A DNA stretch of 64,000 nt from Colletes latitarsis (lineage: Eukaryota; Arthropoda; Insecta; Hymenoptera; Colletidae): the NCBI RefSeq assembly GCF_051014445.1, contig NW_027488368.1, positions 6,696,001 through 6,760,000 on the forward strand, given 5' to 3'. The notes beneath the pieces are model-generated. The model had not been told where the DNA came from and did no database searches. It worked only from the letters and a program-made list of their open reading frames with translations. This document shows, piece after piece, positions 18,201 to 30,855 of the stretch. The stretch's first letter is position 1; each line of letters starts with the position of its first letter. The translations under genes were made by a program, and so were the position numbers.

Positions 18201-20118
18201 GGTCTGGTATTTGCCCTCATCTGGCACGTACTTTCACATTATTCGCATACTTGTTGGCCAGATCCAGGCCTTTTTCTGGTTTGGATCACGTAGTAACGCG
18301 GTACCACACCGAAACAGTCAACTAAACCTGGTTGCGATTACTATTTTGGAGGATAACGTCGGTTATGTCTGGGTTTGGTCTGGTATTTGCAATCATCTGG
18401 CTCGTACTTTCGCGTTTTTCGCATACTTGTTGGCCAGATCCTGGCCTTTTTCTGCTTTAGATCCCGTAGTAATGAGAGTCCACACCGAAACAGTCAATTA
18501 AACTGGTTGCGATTAATATTTTAGAGGAAAATGCCGGTTATGTCTGGGTTAGGTCTGGTATTTGCCCTCATCTGGCACGTACTTTCGCATTATTCGCATA
18601 CTTGTTGGTCAGATCCTGGCCTTTTTCAGGTTTGGATCACGTAGTAACGCGGTACCACACCGAAACTGTCAATTAAACCTGGTTCGGATTAATATTTTAG
18701 AGGATAACGCCGGTTATGTCTCGGTTAGGTCTGGGATTTGCCCTCATCTGCCTCGTACTATCGCACTTTTCGCATTCTTGTTGGCCAGATCCTGGGCTTT
18801 TTCTTGTTTGGATCACGTAGTAATGTGGTACCACACTGTCAATAAAAGCTGGTTCCGCTTAGTATTTTAGAGGATAACGCTGCTTATGCCTGGGTTAGTT
18901 CTGGTATTTGCAATCATCTGGCTCATACTTTCGCGTTTTTCGCATACTTGTTGGCCAGATCCTGGGTTTTTTCTGATTTGGATCCCGTAGTAATGAGGTA
19001 CCACACCGAAACAGTCAATTAAACCTGGTTCGGATTAATATTTTAGAGGATAACGCCGGTTATGTCTCGGGTAGGTCTGGGATTTGTCGTCATCTGGCTC
19101 GCACTTGCGCGTTTATCGCATACTTGTTGGCCAGATCCTGGCCTTTTTCTGGTATGGATCACGTAGTAACGTGGTACCACACCGAAACAGTCAAATAAAC
19201 GTGGTTGCGATTACTATTTTGGAGGATAACGTCGGTTATGTCTGGGTTTGGTCTGGTATGTGCAATCATCTGGCTCATACTTTCGCATTATTCGCATACT
19301 TGTTGGCCTGATCCTAGCCTTTTTATGGATTGGATCACGTAGTAATGCGGTACCACACCGAAACAGTCAATTAAACCTGTTTGCGATTAATATTTTACAG
19401 GATAACGCCGGTTATGTCTCGGTTAGGTCTGGGATTTGCCCTCATCTGGCTCGTACATTCGCACTTTTCGCATAGTTATTGGCCAGATCCTGGGTTTTTG
19501 CTGGCTCGGACCACGCAGTAATGTGGTGCCACACTGAAACAGCCAATTAAACCTGGTTGCGATAAATATTTTAGAGGATAACGCCGGTTATGTCTCGGTT
19601 AGGTCTGGGATTTGCCCTCATCTGCCTCGTACTTTCGCGTTTATCGCATACTTGTTGGCCAGATCCTGGACTTTTTCTGGTTTGGATCACGTAGTAATGT
19701 GGTACCACACAGAAACAGTCAATCGGAGCTGGTTCCGATTAGTATTTTAGAGGATAACGCTGGTTATGTATGGGTTAGTTCTGGTATTTGCAATCATCTG
19801 GCTCATACATTCGCGTTTTTCGCATACTTGTTGGACAGATCCTGGCGTTTTTCTGGCTTGGACCACGTAGTAATGTGGTACCACACAGAAACAGTGAATT
19901 AAACCTGGTTGCGAATAATATTTTAGAGGATAACGCTGGTTATGTCTGGGATAGTTCTGGTATTTGCAATCATGTGGCTCGTACTTTCGCATTTTTCGCT
20001 TACTTGTTGGTCTGATCCTAGCCTTTTTATGGTTTGGATCACGTAGTAATGTGGTACCACACCGAAACAGTCAATTAAATGTGGTTGCGATTACTATTTT
20101 GGAGGATAACGTCGGTTG

Positions 20119-23100
20119 TGTCTGGGTTAGGTCTGGTATTTGCCCTCATCTGGCTCGTACTTTCGCATTTCTCGCATACTTGTTGGCCAGATGTTGGGTT
20201 TTTTGTGGATTGTATCCCGTCGTAGTGCGGATCCACACCGAAACAGTTAATTAAACCTGGTTGCGTCAAATATTTTAGAGGATAACGCCGGTTATGTCTC
20301 GGTTAGGTCTGGGATTTGCCCTCATCTGCCTCGTACTTTCGCACTTTTTGCATACTTCTTGGCCAGAACCTGGGCTTCTTCTGGTTTGGATCACGTAGTA
20401 ACGCGGTACCACACCGAAACAGTCAATTACACCTGGTTGCGATTACTATTTTGGAGGATAACGCCAGTTATGTCTGGGTTTGGTCTGTGATTTGCCCTCA
20501 TCTGGCTCGTACTTTCGCGTTTTTCGCATTGTTGTTGGCCAGATCCTGGGCTTTTTCTGGTTTGGATCACGTAGTAATGTGGTACCACACTGAGACAGTC
20601 TATAGAAGCTGGTTCCGATTAGTATTTTGGAGGGTAACGCCGGTTATGTCTCGGTTAGGTCTGGTATTTGCAATCATCTGGCTCATACTTTCGCATTATT
20701 CGCATACTTGTTGGCCAGATCCTGGCGTTTTTCTGGCTTGGACCACGTAGTAATGTGGTACCACACAGAAACAGTGAATTAAACCTGGTTGCGAATAATA
20801 TTTTAGAGGATAACGCTGGTTATGTCTGGGATAGTTCTGGTATTTGCAATCATCTGGCTCGTACTTTCGCATTTTTCGCTTACTTGTTGGCCTGATCCTA
20901 GCCTTTTTATGGTTTGGATCACGGAGTAATGTGGTACCACACCGAAACTGTCAATTAAACCTGGTTGCGTCAAATATTTTAGAGGGTAACGCCGGTTATG
21001 TCTCGGTTAGGTCTGGGATTTGCCCTCATCTGCCTCGTACTTTCGCACTTTTTGCATACTTCTTGGCCAGAACCTGGGCTTTTTCTGGTTTGGATCACGT
21101 AGTATCGCGGTACCACACCGAAACAGTCAATTACACCTGGTTGCGATTACTATTTTGGAGGATAACGCCAGTTATGTCTGGGTTTGGTCTGGTATTTGCC
21201 CTCATCTGGCTCGTACTTTCGCGTTTTTCGCATTGTTGTTGGCCTGATCCTGGGCTTTTTCTGGTTTGGATCACGTAGTAATGTGGTACCACACTGAGAC
21301 AGTCTATAGAAGCTGGTTCCGATTAGTATTTTGGAGGGTAACGCCGGTTATGTCTCGGTTAGGTCTGGTATTTGCAATCATCTGGCTCATACTTTCGCGT
21401 TTTTCTCATAGTTGTTGGCCAGATCCTGTGTTTTTTCTGGTTTGGATCCCGTAGTAATGTGGTTCCACACCGAAACAGTCAATTAAACCGGGTTGCGATT
21501 TCTATTTTGGAGGATAACGCCGGTTATGTCTGGGTTTGGTCTGGTATTTGCCCTCTTCTGGCTCGTACTTTCGCTTTTTTCGCATTGTTGTTGGCCAGAT
21601 CCTGGGTTTTTTTCTGGTTTGGATCCCGTAGTAATGCGGTTCCATACCGAAACAGTCAATTAAACCTGGTTGCGATTTATATTTTAGAGGATAACGCCGG
21701 TTTTGTCTGGGTTAGGTCTGGTATTTGCCCTCATCTGGCTCGTACTTTCGCGTTTTTTGCATACTTGTTGGCCGGATCCTGAGATTTTTCTGGTTTGTAT
21801 CCCGTAGTAATGTGGTTCCACACCGAAGCAGTCAATTAAACCTGTTTGCGATTAATATTTTAGAGGATATCGCCGGTTATGTCTCGATTAGGTCTGGGAT
21901 TTGCCCTCATCTGGCTCATACTTTCGCATTTTTCGCATACTAGTTGGCCAGATCCTGGCCTTCTTCTCGCTTGGACCACGTAGTAAAGTGGTACCACACA
22001 GAAACAGCCAATTAAACCTAGGTCCGATTAATATTTTACAGGATAACGCGGGTTATGTCTGGGTTAGGTCTGGTATTTGCCCCTATCTGGCTCGTACATT
22101 CGCACTTTTCGCATAGTTGTTGGCCAGATCCTGGGTTTTTGCTGGCTTCGACCACGCAGTAATGTGGTGCCACACTGAAACAGCCAATTAAGCCTGGTTC
22201 CGATTAAAATTTTAGAGGATAACGCCGGTTATGTCTGGGTTAGGTCTGGTATTTGCCCTCATCTGGCTCGTACTTTCGCATTTTTCGCATACTTGTTGGC
22301 CAGATCCTGGCCTTTTACTGGTTTGGATCACTTAGTAACGCGGTACCACACCGGAGCTGTCAATTAAACCAGGATGCGATTAATATTTTAGAGGATAACG
22401 CGAGTTATGTATCGGTTAGGTCCAGGATTTGCCGTCATCTGTCTCGTACTTTCGCGTTTTTCGCATACTTGTTGGACAGATCCTGCATTTTATCTGGTTT
22501 GGATCCCGTAGTAATGTGGTTCCACACCGAAGCAGTCAATTAAACCTGTTTGCGATTAATATTTTAGGGGATATCGCCGGTTATGTCTCGGTTAGGTCTG
22601 GGATTTGCCCTCATCTGGCTCATACTTTCGCATTTTTAGCATACTTGTTGGCCAGATCCTGGCCTTCTTCTGGCTTGGACCACGCCGTAATGTGGTGTCA
22701 CACTGAAACAGCCAATTAAACCTGGTTCCGATTAGTATTTTAGAGGAGAACGCCGGTAATGTCTCGGTTCGGTCTGGTATTTGCCCTCATCTGGCTCGTT
22801 CTTTCACATTTTTCGCATACTTGATGGCCAGATCCCGCTCTTTTTCTGGCTTGGACCACGTAGTAAAGTGGTACCACACAGAAACAGTCAATTAAACCTG
22901 GGTCCGATTAATATTTTAGAGGATAACGCGGGTTATGTCTGGGTTAGGTCTGGTATTTGCCCTCACCTGGCTCGTACTTTCGCATTTCTCGCATACTTGT
23001 TGGCCAGATGTTGGGTTTTTTGTGGATTGTATCCCGTCGTAGTGTGGTTCCACACCGAAACAGTTAATTAAACCTGGTTGCGATTAATATTTTAGAGGAT

Positions 23101-25047
23101 AACGCCGGTTATGTCTTGGTTAGGTCTGGTATTTGCCCCCATCTGGGTCGTACTTTCGCATTTTTCGCTTACTTCTTGGCCAGATCCTAGCCTTTTTATG
23201 GTTTGGATCACGTAGTAATGCGGTACCACACCGAAACAGTCAATTAAACCTGGTTGCGATTAATATTTTAGAGGATAACGCGGGTTATGTCTCGGTTAGG
23301 TCTAAGATTTGCCGTGATCTGTCTCGTACTTTCGCGTTTCTTGCATACTTGTTGGCCAGATCCTGCGTTTTATCTGGTTTGGATCCCGTAGTAATGTGGT
23401 TCCACACCGAAACGGTCAATTAAACCTGGTTGCGAATAATATTTTTGAAGATAACGCTGGTTATGTCTGGGATAGTTCTGGTATTTGCCCTCATCTGGCT
23501 CATACATTCGCGTTTTTCGCATACTTGTTGGCCAGATCCTGGCGTTTTTCTGGCTTGGACCACGTAGTAATGTGGTACCACACAGAAACAGTGAATTAAA
23601 CCTGGTTGCGAATAATATTTTAGAGGATAACGCTGGTTATGTCTGGGATAGTTCTGGTATTTGCAATCATCTGGCTCGTACTTTCGCATTTTTCGCTTAC
23701 TTGTTGGTCTGATCCTAGCCTTTTTATGGTTTGGATCACGTAGTAATGTGGTACCACACCGAAACAGTCAATTAAATGTGGTTGCGATTACTATTTTGGA
23801 GGATAACGTCGGTTGTGTCTGGGTTTGGTCTGGTATTTGCAATCATCTGGCTCATATTTTCGCATTATTCGCATACTAGTTGGCCAGATCCTGGGGTTTT
23901 TCTGGCTTGGACCACGTAGTAATGTGGTACCACACAGAAACAGTGAATTAAACCTGGTTGCGAATAATATTTTAGAGGATAACGCTGGTTATGTCTGGGA
24001 TAGTTCTGGTATTTGCAATCATCTGGCTCGTACTTTCGCATTTTTCGCTTACTTGTTGGTCTGATCCTAGCCTTTTTATGGTTTGGATCACGTAGTAATG
24101 TGGTACCACACCGAAACAGTCAATTAAATGTGGTTGCGATTACTATTTTGGAGGATAACGTCGGTTGTGTCTGGGTTTGGTCTGGTATTTGCAATCATCT
24201 GGCTCATATTTTCGCATTATTCGCATACTAGTTGGCCAGATCCTGGCGTTTTTCTGGCTTGGACCACGTAGTAATGTGGTACCACACAGAAACAGTGAAT
24301 TAAACCTGGTTGCGAATAATATTTTAGAGGATAACGCTGGTTATGTCTGGGATAGTTCTGGTATTTGCAATCATCTGGCTCGTACTTTCGCATTTTTCGC
24401 TTACGTGTTGGCCTGATCCTAGCCTTTTTATGGTTTGGATCACGGAGTAATGTGGTACCACACCGAAACTGTCAATTAAACCTGGTTGCGTCAAATATTT
24501 TAGAGGATAACGCCGGTTATGACTCGGTTAGGTCTGGGATTTGCCCTCATCTGCCTCGTACTTTCGCACTTTTTGCATACTTCTTGGCCAGAACCTGGGC
24601 TTTTTCTGGTTTGGATCACGTAGTAACGCGGTACCACACCGAAACAGTCAATTACACCTGGTTGCGATTACTATTTTGGAGGATAACGCCAGTTATGTCT
24701 CGGTTAGGTCTGGGATTTGCCCTCATCTGGCTCATACTTTCGCATTTTTAGCATACTTGTTGGCCAGATCCTGGCCTTCTTCTGGCTTGGACCACGCCGT
24801 AATGTGGTGTCACACTGAAACAGCCAATTAAACCTGGTTCCGATTAGTATTTTAGAGGAGAACGCCGGTAATGTCTCGGTTCGGTCTGGTATTTGCCCTC
24901 ATCTGGCTCGTTCTTTCACATTTTTCGCATACTTGATGGCCAGATCCCGTTCTTTTTCTGGCTTGGACCACGTAGTAAAGTGGTACCACACAGAAACAGT
25001 CAATTAAACCTGGGTCCGATTAATATTTTAGAGGATAACGCGGGTTA
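20119..25047. repeat. Higher-order repeat, block A (about 28 units)
   Basis: Sequence from 20119 recurs from 25048 at an offset of 4929, which becomes 4927 after a 2-base deletion in the later copy near 25435. Equivalent points are 20668 and 25595, 20844 and 25771, and 22253 and 27180. Block A lacks the 2-base deletion shared by the two following blocks, so it is the older state at that point. Confidence 0.8.
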
Positions 25048-28000
25048 TGTCTGGGTTAGGTCTGGTATTTGCCCTCATCTGGCTCGTACTTTCGCATTTC
25101 TCGCATACTTGTTGGCCAGATGTTGGGTTTTTTGTGGATTGTATCCCGTCGTAGTGCGGATCCACACCGAAACAGTTAATTAAACCTGGTTGCGTCAAAT
25201 ATTTTAGAGGATAACGCCGGTTATGTCTCGGTTAGGTCTGGGATTTGCCCTCATCTGCCTCGTACTTTCGCACTTTTTGCATACTTCTTGGCCAGAACCT
25301 GGGCTTCTTCTGGTTTGGATCACGTAGTAACGCGGTACCACACCGAAACAGTCAATTACACCTGGTTGCGATTACTATTTTGGAGGATAACGCCAGTTAT
25401 GTCTGGGTTTGGTCTGTGATTTGCCCTCATCTGGCTTATTTTCGCGTTTTTCGCATTGTTGTTGGCCAGATCCTGGGCTTTTTCTGGTTTGGATCACGTA
25501 GTAATGTGGTACCACACTGAGACAGTCTATAGAAGCTGGTTCCGATTAGTATTTTGGAGGGTAACGCCGGTTATGTCTCGGTTAGGTCTGGTATTTGCAA
25601 TCATCTGGCTCATACTTTCGCATTATTCGCATACTTGTTGGCCAGATCCTGGCGTTTTTCTGGCTTGGACCACGTAGTAATGTGGTACCACACAGAAACA
25701 GTGAATTAAACCTGGTTGCGAATAATATTTTAGAGGATAACGCTGGTTATGTCTGGGATAGTTCTGGTATTTGCAATCATCTGGCTCGTACTTTCGCATT
25801 TTTCGCTTACTTGTTGGCCTGATCCTAGCCTTTTTATGGTTTGGATCACGGAGTAATGTGGTACCACACCGAAACTGTCAATTAAACCTGGTTGCGTCAA
25901 ATATTTTAGAGGGTAACGCCGGTTATGTCTCGGTTAGGTCTGGGATTTGCCCTCATCTGCCTCGTACTTTCGCACTTTTTGCATACTTCTTGGCCAGAAC
26001 CTGGGCTTTTTCTGGTTTGGATCACGTAGTATCGCGGTACCACACCGAAACAGTCAATTACACCTGGTTGCGATTACTATTTTGGAGGATAACGCCAGTT
26101 ATGTCTGGGTTTGGTCTGGTATTTGCCCTCATCTGGCTCGTACTTTCGCGTTTTTCGCATTGTTGTTGGCCTGATCCTGGGCTTTTTCTGGTTTGGATCA
26201 CGTAGTAATGTGGTACCACACTGAGACAGTCTATAGAAGCTGGTTCCGATTAGTATTTTGGAGGGTAACGCCGGTTATGTCTCGGTTAGGTCTGGTATTT
26301 GCAATCATCTGGCTCATACTTTCGCGTTTTTCTCATAGTTGTTGGCCAGATCCTGTGTTTTTTCTGGTTTGGATCCCGTAGTAATGTGGTTCCACACCGA
26401 AACAGTCAATTAAACCGGGTTGCGATTTCTATTTTGGAGGATAACGCCGGTTATGTCTGGGTTTGGTCTGGTATTTGCCCTCTTCTGGCTCGTACTTTCG
26501 CTTTTTTCGCATTGTTGTTGGCCAGATCCTGGGTTTTTTTCTGGTTTGGATCCCGTAGTAATGCGGTTCCATACCGAAACAGTCAATTAAACCTGGTTGC
26601 GATTTATATTTTAGAGGATAACGCCGGTTTTGTCTGGGTTAGGTCTGGTATTTGCCCTCATCTGGCTCGTACTTTCGCGTTTTTTGCATACTTGTTGGCC
26701 GGATCCTGAGATTTTTCTGGTTTGTATCCCGTAGTAATGTGGTTCCACACCGAAGCAGACAATTAAACCTGTTTGCGATTAATATTTTAGAGGATATCGC
26801 CGGTTATGTCTCGATTAGGTCTGGGATTTGCCCTCATCTGGCTCATACTTTCGCATTTTTCGCATACTAGTTGGCCAGATCCTGGCCTTCTTCTCGCTTG
26901 GACCACGTAGTAAAGTGGTACCACACAGAAACAGCCAATTAAACCTAGGTCCGATTAATATTTTACAGGATAACGCGGGTTATGTCTGGGTTAGGTCTGG
27001 TATTTGCCCCTATCTGGCTCGTACATTCGCACTTTTCGCATAGTTGTTGGCCAGATCCTGGGTTTTTGCTGGCTTCGACCACGCAGTAATGTGGTGCCAC
27101 ACTGAAACAGCCAATTAAGCCTGGTTCCGATTAAAATTTTAGAGGATAACGCCGGTTATGTCTGGGTTAGGTCTGGTATTTGCCCTCATCTGGCTCGTAC
27201 TTTCGCATTTTTCGCATACTTGTTGGCCAGATCCTGGCCTTTTACTGGTTTGGATCACTTAGTAACGCGGTACCACACCGAAGCTGTCAATTAAACCAGG
27301 ATGCGATTAATATTTTAGAGGATAACGCGAGTTATGTATCGGTTAGGTCCAGGATTTGCCGTCATCTGTCTCGTACTTTCGCGTTTTTCGCATACTTGTT
27401 GGACAGATCCTGCATTTTATCTGGTTTGGATCCCGTAGTAATGTGGTTCCACACCGAAGCAGTCAATTAAACCTGTTTGCGATTAATATTTTAGGGGATA
27501 TCGCCGGTTATGTCTCGGTTAGGTCTGGGATTTGCCCTCATCTGGCTCATACTTTCGCATTTTTAGCATACTTGTTGGCCAGATCCTGGCCTTCTTCTGG
27601 CTTGGACCACGCCGTAATGTGGTGTCACACTGAAACAGCCAATTAAACCTGGTTCCGATTAGTATTTTAGAGGAGAACGCCGGTAATGTCTCGGTTCGGT
27701 CTGGTATTTGCCCTCATCTGGCTCGTTCTTTCACATTTTTCGCATACTTGATGGCCAGATCCCGCTCTTTTTCTGGCTTGGACCACGTAGTAAAGTGGTA
27801 CCACACAGAAACAGTCAATTAAACCTGGGTCCGATTAATATTTTAGAGGATAACGCGGGTTATGTCTGGGTTAGGTCTGGTATTTGCCCTCACCTGGCTC
27901 GTACTTTCGCATTTCTCGCATACTTGTTGGCCAGATGTTGGGTTTTTTGTGGATTGTATCCCGTCGTAGTGTGGTTCCACACCGAAACAGTTAATTAAAC

Positions 28001-30855
28001 CTGGTTGCGATTAATATTTTAGAGGATAACGCCGGTTATGTCTTGGTTAGGTCTGGTATTTGCCCCCATCTGGGTCGTACTTTCGCATTTTTCGCTTACT
28101 TCTTGGCCAGATCCTAGCCTTTTTATGGTTTGGATCACGTAGTAATGCGGTACCACACCGAAACAGTCAATTAAACCAGGATGCGATTAATATTTTAGAG
28201 GATAACGCGAGTTATGTATCGGTTAGGTCCAGGATTTGCCGTCATCTGTCTCGTACTTTCGCGTTTTTCGCATACTTGTTGGACAGATCCTGGGTTTTTT
28301 TCTGGTTTGGATCCCGTAGTAATGCGGTTCCATACCGAAACAGTCAATTAAACCTGGTTGCGATTTATATTTTAGAGGATAACGCCGGTTTTGTCTGGGT
28401 TAGGTCTGGTATTTGCCCTCATCTGGCTCGTACTTTCGCGTTTTTTGCATACTTGTTGGCCGGATCCTGAGATTTTTCTGGTTTGTATCCCGTAGTAATG
28501 TGGTTCCACACCGAAGCAGACAATTAAACCTGTTTGCGATTAATATTTTAGAGGATATCGCCGGTTATGTCTCGATTAGGTCTGGGATTTGCCCTCATCT
28601 GGCTCATACTTTCGCATTTTTCGCATACTAGTTGGCCAGATCCTGGCCTTCTTCTCGCTTGGACCACGTAGTAAAGTGGTACCACACAGAAACAGCCAAT
28701 TAAACCTAGGTCCGATTAATATTTTACAGGATAACGCGGGTTATGTCTGGGTTAGGTCTGGTATTTGCCCCTATCTGGCTCGTACATTCGCACTTTTCGC
28801 ATAGTTGTTGGCCAGATCCTGGGTTTTTGCTGGCTTCGACCACGCAGTAATGTGGTGCCACACTGAAACAGCCAATTAAGCCTGGTTCCGATTAAAATTT
28901 TAGAGGATAACGCCGGTTATGTCTGGGTTAGGTCTGGTATTTGCCCTCATCTGGCTCGTACTTTCGCATTTTTCGCATACTTGTTGGCCAGATCCTGGCC
29001 TTTTACTGGTTTGGATCACTTAGTAACGCGGTACCACACCGAAACAGTCAATTAAACCTGGTTGCGATTAATATTTTAGAGGATAACGCGGGTTATGTCT
29101 CGGTTAGGTCTAAGATTTGCCCTCATCTGGCTCGTACTTTCGCATTTTTCGCATACTTGTTGGACAGATCATGGGTTTTATCTGGTTTGGATCCCGTAGT
29201 AATGTGGTTCCACACCGAAACGGTCAATTAAACCTGGTTGCGAATAATATTTTTGAAGATAACGCTGGTTATGTCTGGGATAGTTCTGGTATTTGCAATC
29301 ATCTGGCTCCTACTTTCGCGTTTCTCGGATACTAGTTGGCCAAATCCTGGGATTTTTCAGGTTTTGATCCCGTAGTAATGTGGTTCAACACCGAAACGGT
29401 CAATTAAACCCGGCTGCGATTAATATTTTATAGGATAACGTCGGTGATGTCTGGGTTAGGTCTGGTATTTGCCCTCATCTGGCTCGTACTTTCGCATTTT
29501 TCGCATACTTGTTGGACAGATCATGGGTTTTTTGTGGATTGGATCCCGTCGTAGTGTGGTTCCACACCGAAACAATTAATTAAACCTGGTTGCGATTAAT
29601 ATTTTAGAGGATAACGCCGGTTATGTCTTGGTTAGGTCTGGTATTTGCCCTCATCTGGCTCATACATTCGCGTTTTTCGCATACTTGTTGGCCAGATCCT
29701 GGCGTTTTTCTGGCTTGGACCACGTAGTAATGTGGTACCACACAGAAACAGTGAATTAAACCTGGTTGCGAATAATATTTTAGAGGATAACGCTGGTTAT
29801 GTCTGGGATAGTTCTGGTATTTGCAATCATCTGGCTCGTACTTTCGCATTTTTCGCTTACTTGTTGGTCTGATCCTAGCCTTTTTATGGTTTGGATCACG
29901 TAGTAATGTGGTACCACACCGAAACAGTCAATTAAATGTGGTTGCGATTACTATTTTGGAGGATAACGTCGGTTGTGTCTGGGTTTGGTCTGGTATTTGC
30001 AATCATCTGGCTCATATTTTCGCATTATTCGCATACTAGTTGGCCAGATCCTGGCGTTTTTCTGGCTTGGACCACGTAGTAATGTGGTACCACACAGAAA
30101 CAGTGAATTAAACCTGGTTGCGAATAATATTTTAGAGGATAACGCTGGTTATGTCTGGGATAGTTCTGGTATTTGCAATCATCTGGCTCGTACTTTCGCA
30201 TTTTTCGCTTACGTGTTGGCCTGATCCTAGCCTTTTTATGGTTTGGATCACGGAGTAATGTGGTACCACACCGAAACTGTCAATTAAACCTGGTTGCGTC
30301 AAATATTTTAGAGGATAACGCCGGTTATGACTCGGTTAGGTCTGGGATTTGCCCTCATCTGCCTCGTACTTTCGCACTTTTTGCATACTTCTTGGCCAGA
30401 ACCTGGGCTTTTTCTGGTTTGGATCACGTAGTAACGCGGTACCACACCGAAACAGTCAATTACACCTGGTTGCGATTACTATTTTGGAGGATAACGCCAG
30501 TTATGTCTCGGTTAGGTCTGGGATTTGCCCTCATCTGGCTCATACTTTCGCATTTTTAGCATACTTGTTGGCCAGATCCTGGCCTTCTTCTGGCTTGGAC
30601 CACGCCGTAATGTGGTGTCACACTGAAACAGCCAATTAAACCTGGTTCCGATTAGTATTTTAGAGGAGAACGCCGGTAATGTCTCGGTTCGGTCTGGTAT
30701 TTGCCCTCATCTGGCTCGTTCTTTCACATTTTTCGCATACTTGATGGCCAGATCCCGTTCTTTTTCTGGCTTGGACCACGTAGTAAAGTGGTACCACACA
30801 GAAACAGTCAATTAAACCTGGGTCCGATTAATATTTTAGAGGATAACGCGGGTTA
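25048..30855. repeat. Higher-order repeat, block B (33 units)
   Basis: It matches the next block at an offset of exactly 5808 (33 x 176): 25245 and 31053, 25771 and 31579, 27180 and 32988. It carries GGCTTATTTTCGCG near 25433 where block A has two more bases. It differs from block A by added units around 28.1-29.6 kb. Confidence 0.8.
28290..29045. repeat. Internal re-copy of 26.53-27.29 kb inside block B
   Basis: Positions 26652 and 28413, and 27180 and 28941, are equivalent at an offset of 1761 (10 units plus 1). The join near 28,280 fuses a GTTGGACAGATCCTG context to GGTTTTTTTCTGG, a chimeric unit not present in block A or block C. Boundaries are approximate. Confidence 0.65.
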
